Shown here: positions 62,258 through 64,000 of the stretch, piece after piece
Layout of the letters: the number at the start of each line of letters is the position of its first letter
How positions within the stretch are numbered: position 1 is the first letter of the stretch
DNA from: Clostridiales bacterium
GTDB taxonomy: Bacteria; Bacillota; Clostridia; Christensenellales; UBA1242
NCBI GenBank assembly: GCA_918292005.1
Contig: CAKJZJ010000003.1
Span: 91,617 to 155,616, forward strand
Direction of reading: 5' to 3'
Length of the DNA: 64,000 nt
Position numbers and translations under genes: made by a program
The notes under the pieces: generated by a model
Databases searched by the model: none
What the model saw: the letters and a program-made list of their open reading frames with translations, nothing else
What the model was told of the DNA's origin: nothing

Positions 62258-63937
62258 ATGAAATTGTCAAACATGTTTTTCAAAACATATAGAGAAGCAC
62301 CAGCAAGTGCCGAGATTAATAGTCATAAATTGCTAGTTCGTGCTGGATTTATCAAACAAATGGGTAATGGTATTTTTTCGTATCTACCCATGGGTCTAAA
62401 AGTTTTGGAAAAACTCAAAAATGTCATTAGAGAAGAAATGAACAATGCTGGTGCGATAGAAATACAGATGCCAATACTTTTGCCACAAGAAGTTTACGCT
62501 AATCGTATAAATACTTTTGGTAATACTATGTACAAATTGCAGGATAGTACTGGCAAAGATTTTTGTCTGGGACCTACGCACGAAGAACCTTTTACATATC
62601 TTATTAAAGATAATATTACTAGTTATAAACAATTACCAGTTACTCTATATCAGATTCAGAATAAGTATAGAGACGAGATTAGGGCTAGATTTGGATTGCA
62701 AAGAGCCAAAGAATTTATCATGAAAGATGCGTATTCGTACGACACCGACCAGTCCGGGCTAGATAAATCATTTGATAAAATGAAAAAAGCATATACTCAG
62801 ATATTTACTAGATTGGGACTAGATTTTGTGCCAGTTGATGCAGATAATGGAGTTATGGGTGGTGGCAGTTCTATAGAATTCATGGTTAAAGCAGATATTG
62901 GTGAAGATGAATTAATTGTTTGTGACTGTGGCTATGGTGCTAATACAGAAAAGGCTGAGTCAGTATATGATAGTGTTGACTTGGGTGGTGTTGAATTAAA
63001 GAGTAAAGAATTGGTAAGTACACCATCGGTAAAAACTATAGAAGAATTAGTATCATTTTTAGGAGTGTCTCCAGATCAATTTGTAAAGGCTATAGCATAT
63101 ACTTGTGAAAAAGGTACAGTTGTAGCACTAGTAAGAGGCGATAGAGAGATAGAAGAAGTTAAACTAAGAAATAATTTGGGTGTTAATAATCTTCAAATGG
63201 CCACTGCAGAAGATATTGCTGCTATTGGTTCAGTTCCAGGCTTTATAGGTGCTATTGATTTAAAAAATGTAATAGTTGTAGCAGATAATGATATTAAGAA
63301 TATGTACAATTTTGTTATAGGTGCCAATAAACTAGATTATCACTATAAAAATGTCAACCTAATGGATTTACATATAGACTATTTTGCAGATATTAGAAAG
63401 GTAAGAGCAGGAGATAAATGCCCTAAATGCGGTAAGCCAGTTAAAACCGTTCGTGGTATAGAAGTTGGCCATATATTCAAACTGGGTACTAGATATACCA
63501 AAGCACTAGAATGTAAATATCTAGATGAAAATGGCAAAGAACAGTATATGATAATGGGGTGTTATGGAATAGGTGTAAGTAGGACTCTGAGCGCATTGGT
63601 TGAACAGAATTGTGACGAACATGGAATGATATGGCCGGAGATAGTTGCTCCATATAAACTTGAGATAGTGGTTGCCAATGGCAAAGATGAGACACAGATG
63701 AATTTGGCTACCGATATTTATAATAAACTTATAGATAAAAATGATGATGTTTTACTAGATGATAGAAAGGAGTCATTCGGTGTCAAACTCAATGATGCAG
63801 AATTGATTGGTGTGCCATATATTCTAGTTGTAGGTAGGGGTGCTGCCAATGGTACTGTTGAATTAATCAAAAGGTCAACTTTACAGAAAGTTGAAGTTAG
63901 TGCTAATGATTTTATCTCTAATTATCATAAGATGTAA
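62258..63937 (+). CDS. proS: Prolyl-tRNA synthetase, bacterial type with editing domain
   Basis: 559 aa. Class II motifs: GIFSYLPMGLKVLEK (motif 1), PTHEEPFTYLIKD, RDEIRARFGLQRAKEFIMKDAYSYD (motif 2), and GCYGIGVSRTLSALVEQ (motif 3). The YbaK-like editing insertion, about residues 235-370, lies between motifs 2 and 3 and removes Ala-tRNA-Pro. A CPKCGKPVKT segment follows it. C-terminal anticodon domain is intact. In Bacillus proS lies between rseP and polC; here it has moved next to xseB. Confidence 0.97.
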   Translation: MKLSNMFFKTYREAPASAEINSHKLLVRAGFIKQMGNGIFSYLPMGLKVLEKLKNVIREEMNNAGAIEIQMPILLPQEVYANRINTFGNTMYKLQDSTGKDFCLGPTHEEPFTYLIKDNITSYKQLPVTLYQIQNKYRDEIRARFGLQRAKEFIMKDAYSYDTDQSGLDKSFDKMKKAYTQIFTRLGLDFVPVDADNGVMGGGSSIEFMVKADIGEDELIVCDCGYGANTEKAESVYDSVDLGGVELKSKELVSTPSVKTIEELVSFLGVSPDQFVKAIAYTCEKGTVVALVRGDREIEEVKLRNNLGVNNLQMATAEDIAAIGSVPGFIGAIDLKNVIVVADNDIKNMYNFVIGANKLDYHYKNVNLMDLHIDYFADIRKVRAGDKCPKCGKPVKTVRGIEVGHIFKLGTRYTKALECKYLDENGKEQYMIMGCYGIGVSRTLSALVEQNCDEHGMIWPEIVAPYKLEIVVANGKDETQMNLATDIYNKLIDKNDDVLLDDRKESFGVKLNDAELIGVPYILVVGRGAANGTVELIKRSTLQKVEVSANDFISNYHKM

Positions 63938-63955
63938 TCGATAACTATAATAATT

Positions 63956-63988
63956 AAAAATTGTAGGGAACCCCCTACAATTTTTTTA
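63956..63988 (+). terminator. Intrinsic terminator after proS
   Basis: TTGTAGGG-AACC-CCCTACAA flanked by A and T runs, so bidirectional is possible. It ends the window's last operon. Confidence 0.9.
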
Positions 63989-64000
63989 CCACCTTTATTA

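Overview
The window is a continuous stretch of bacterial chromosome with low GC (about one third by eye), dense co-directional operons, strong AGGAGG-type ribosome binding sites and many intrinsic terminators. A complete spoIIIA operon (AA to AH), a likely spoVM, a YtxC-type gene and the Bacillus/Clostridium gene orders point to a spore-forming, probably anaerobic, member of the Clostridia. No phage, transposase, plasmid or CRISPR locus was seen. Genus and species cannot be told from the sequence.

Layout. (1) 1-10.5 kb: pcrA (3' end), ligA, rpoZ, then priA-def-fmt-rsmB-rlmN-rsgA-rpe, a DNA repair, replication-restart and translation-initiation block. prpC/prkC and thiN, usual in this cluster, are absent. 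(2) 10.5-14.7 kb: a 27-codon spoVM candidate, an unknown 81-aa protein, a membrane-anchored TasA/camelysin-like protein, rpmB on the opposite strand, asp23 (yloU), fakA (yloV) and a 44-aa basic cysteine-containing peptide. (3) 14.7-17.2 kb: two minus-strand tRNA pairs (Val-Gly and Cys-Leu) with their promoters and terminators, a 200-bp-period duplication carrying tRNA-Gly debris, a NADAR-like gene and a dCMP deaminase. (4) 17.2-22.7 kb: a divergent glycerol module, with lipase-glpK on minus and glpA-like/glpB-like/DUF1667 on plus. (5) 22.7-25.5 kb: ytxC-like gene, a threonine T-box riboswitch and a thrS without TGS domain. (6) 25.7-33.6 kb: comM-dprA-topA-trmFO-hslV-hslU. (7) 33.7-38.0 kb: helD-like helicase, hisS, tcdA, trxA. 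(8) 38.1-41.0 kb: cysteine desulfurase and a degenerate IscU-like protein, both with long Lys/Glu-rich tails. (9) 41.0-55.1 kb: ytxH-like, ruvX, DUF1292, rpsB-tsf, frr-cdsA-rseP, a PolC-derived OB/exonuclease protein without polymerase, rimP-nusA-rnpM-ylxQ-infB-rbfA, truB and an endonuclease IV-like gene. (10) 55.1-64.0 kb: spoIIIAA-AH, asp23 (yqhY), nusB, xseA, xseB, proS.

The most notable observations are the replacement of polC by a protein keeping only the N-terminal, OB and DEDDh exonuclease parts; the IscS/IscU-like pair with matching charged tails and loss of two of three scaffold cysteines; the short gene at the spoVM position; rsgA that seems to start at a non-AUG codon; and several conserved operons missing standard members (pyrH, uppS, dxr, prkC, thiN, accBC, folD, codY). 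Start codons were chosen by ribosome binding site and family N-terminus. Promoters were read by eye from -35/-10 hexamers with about 17-bp spacing.
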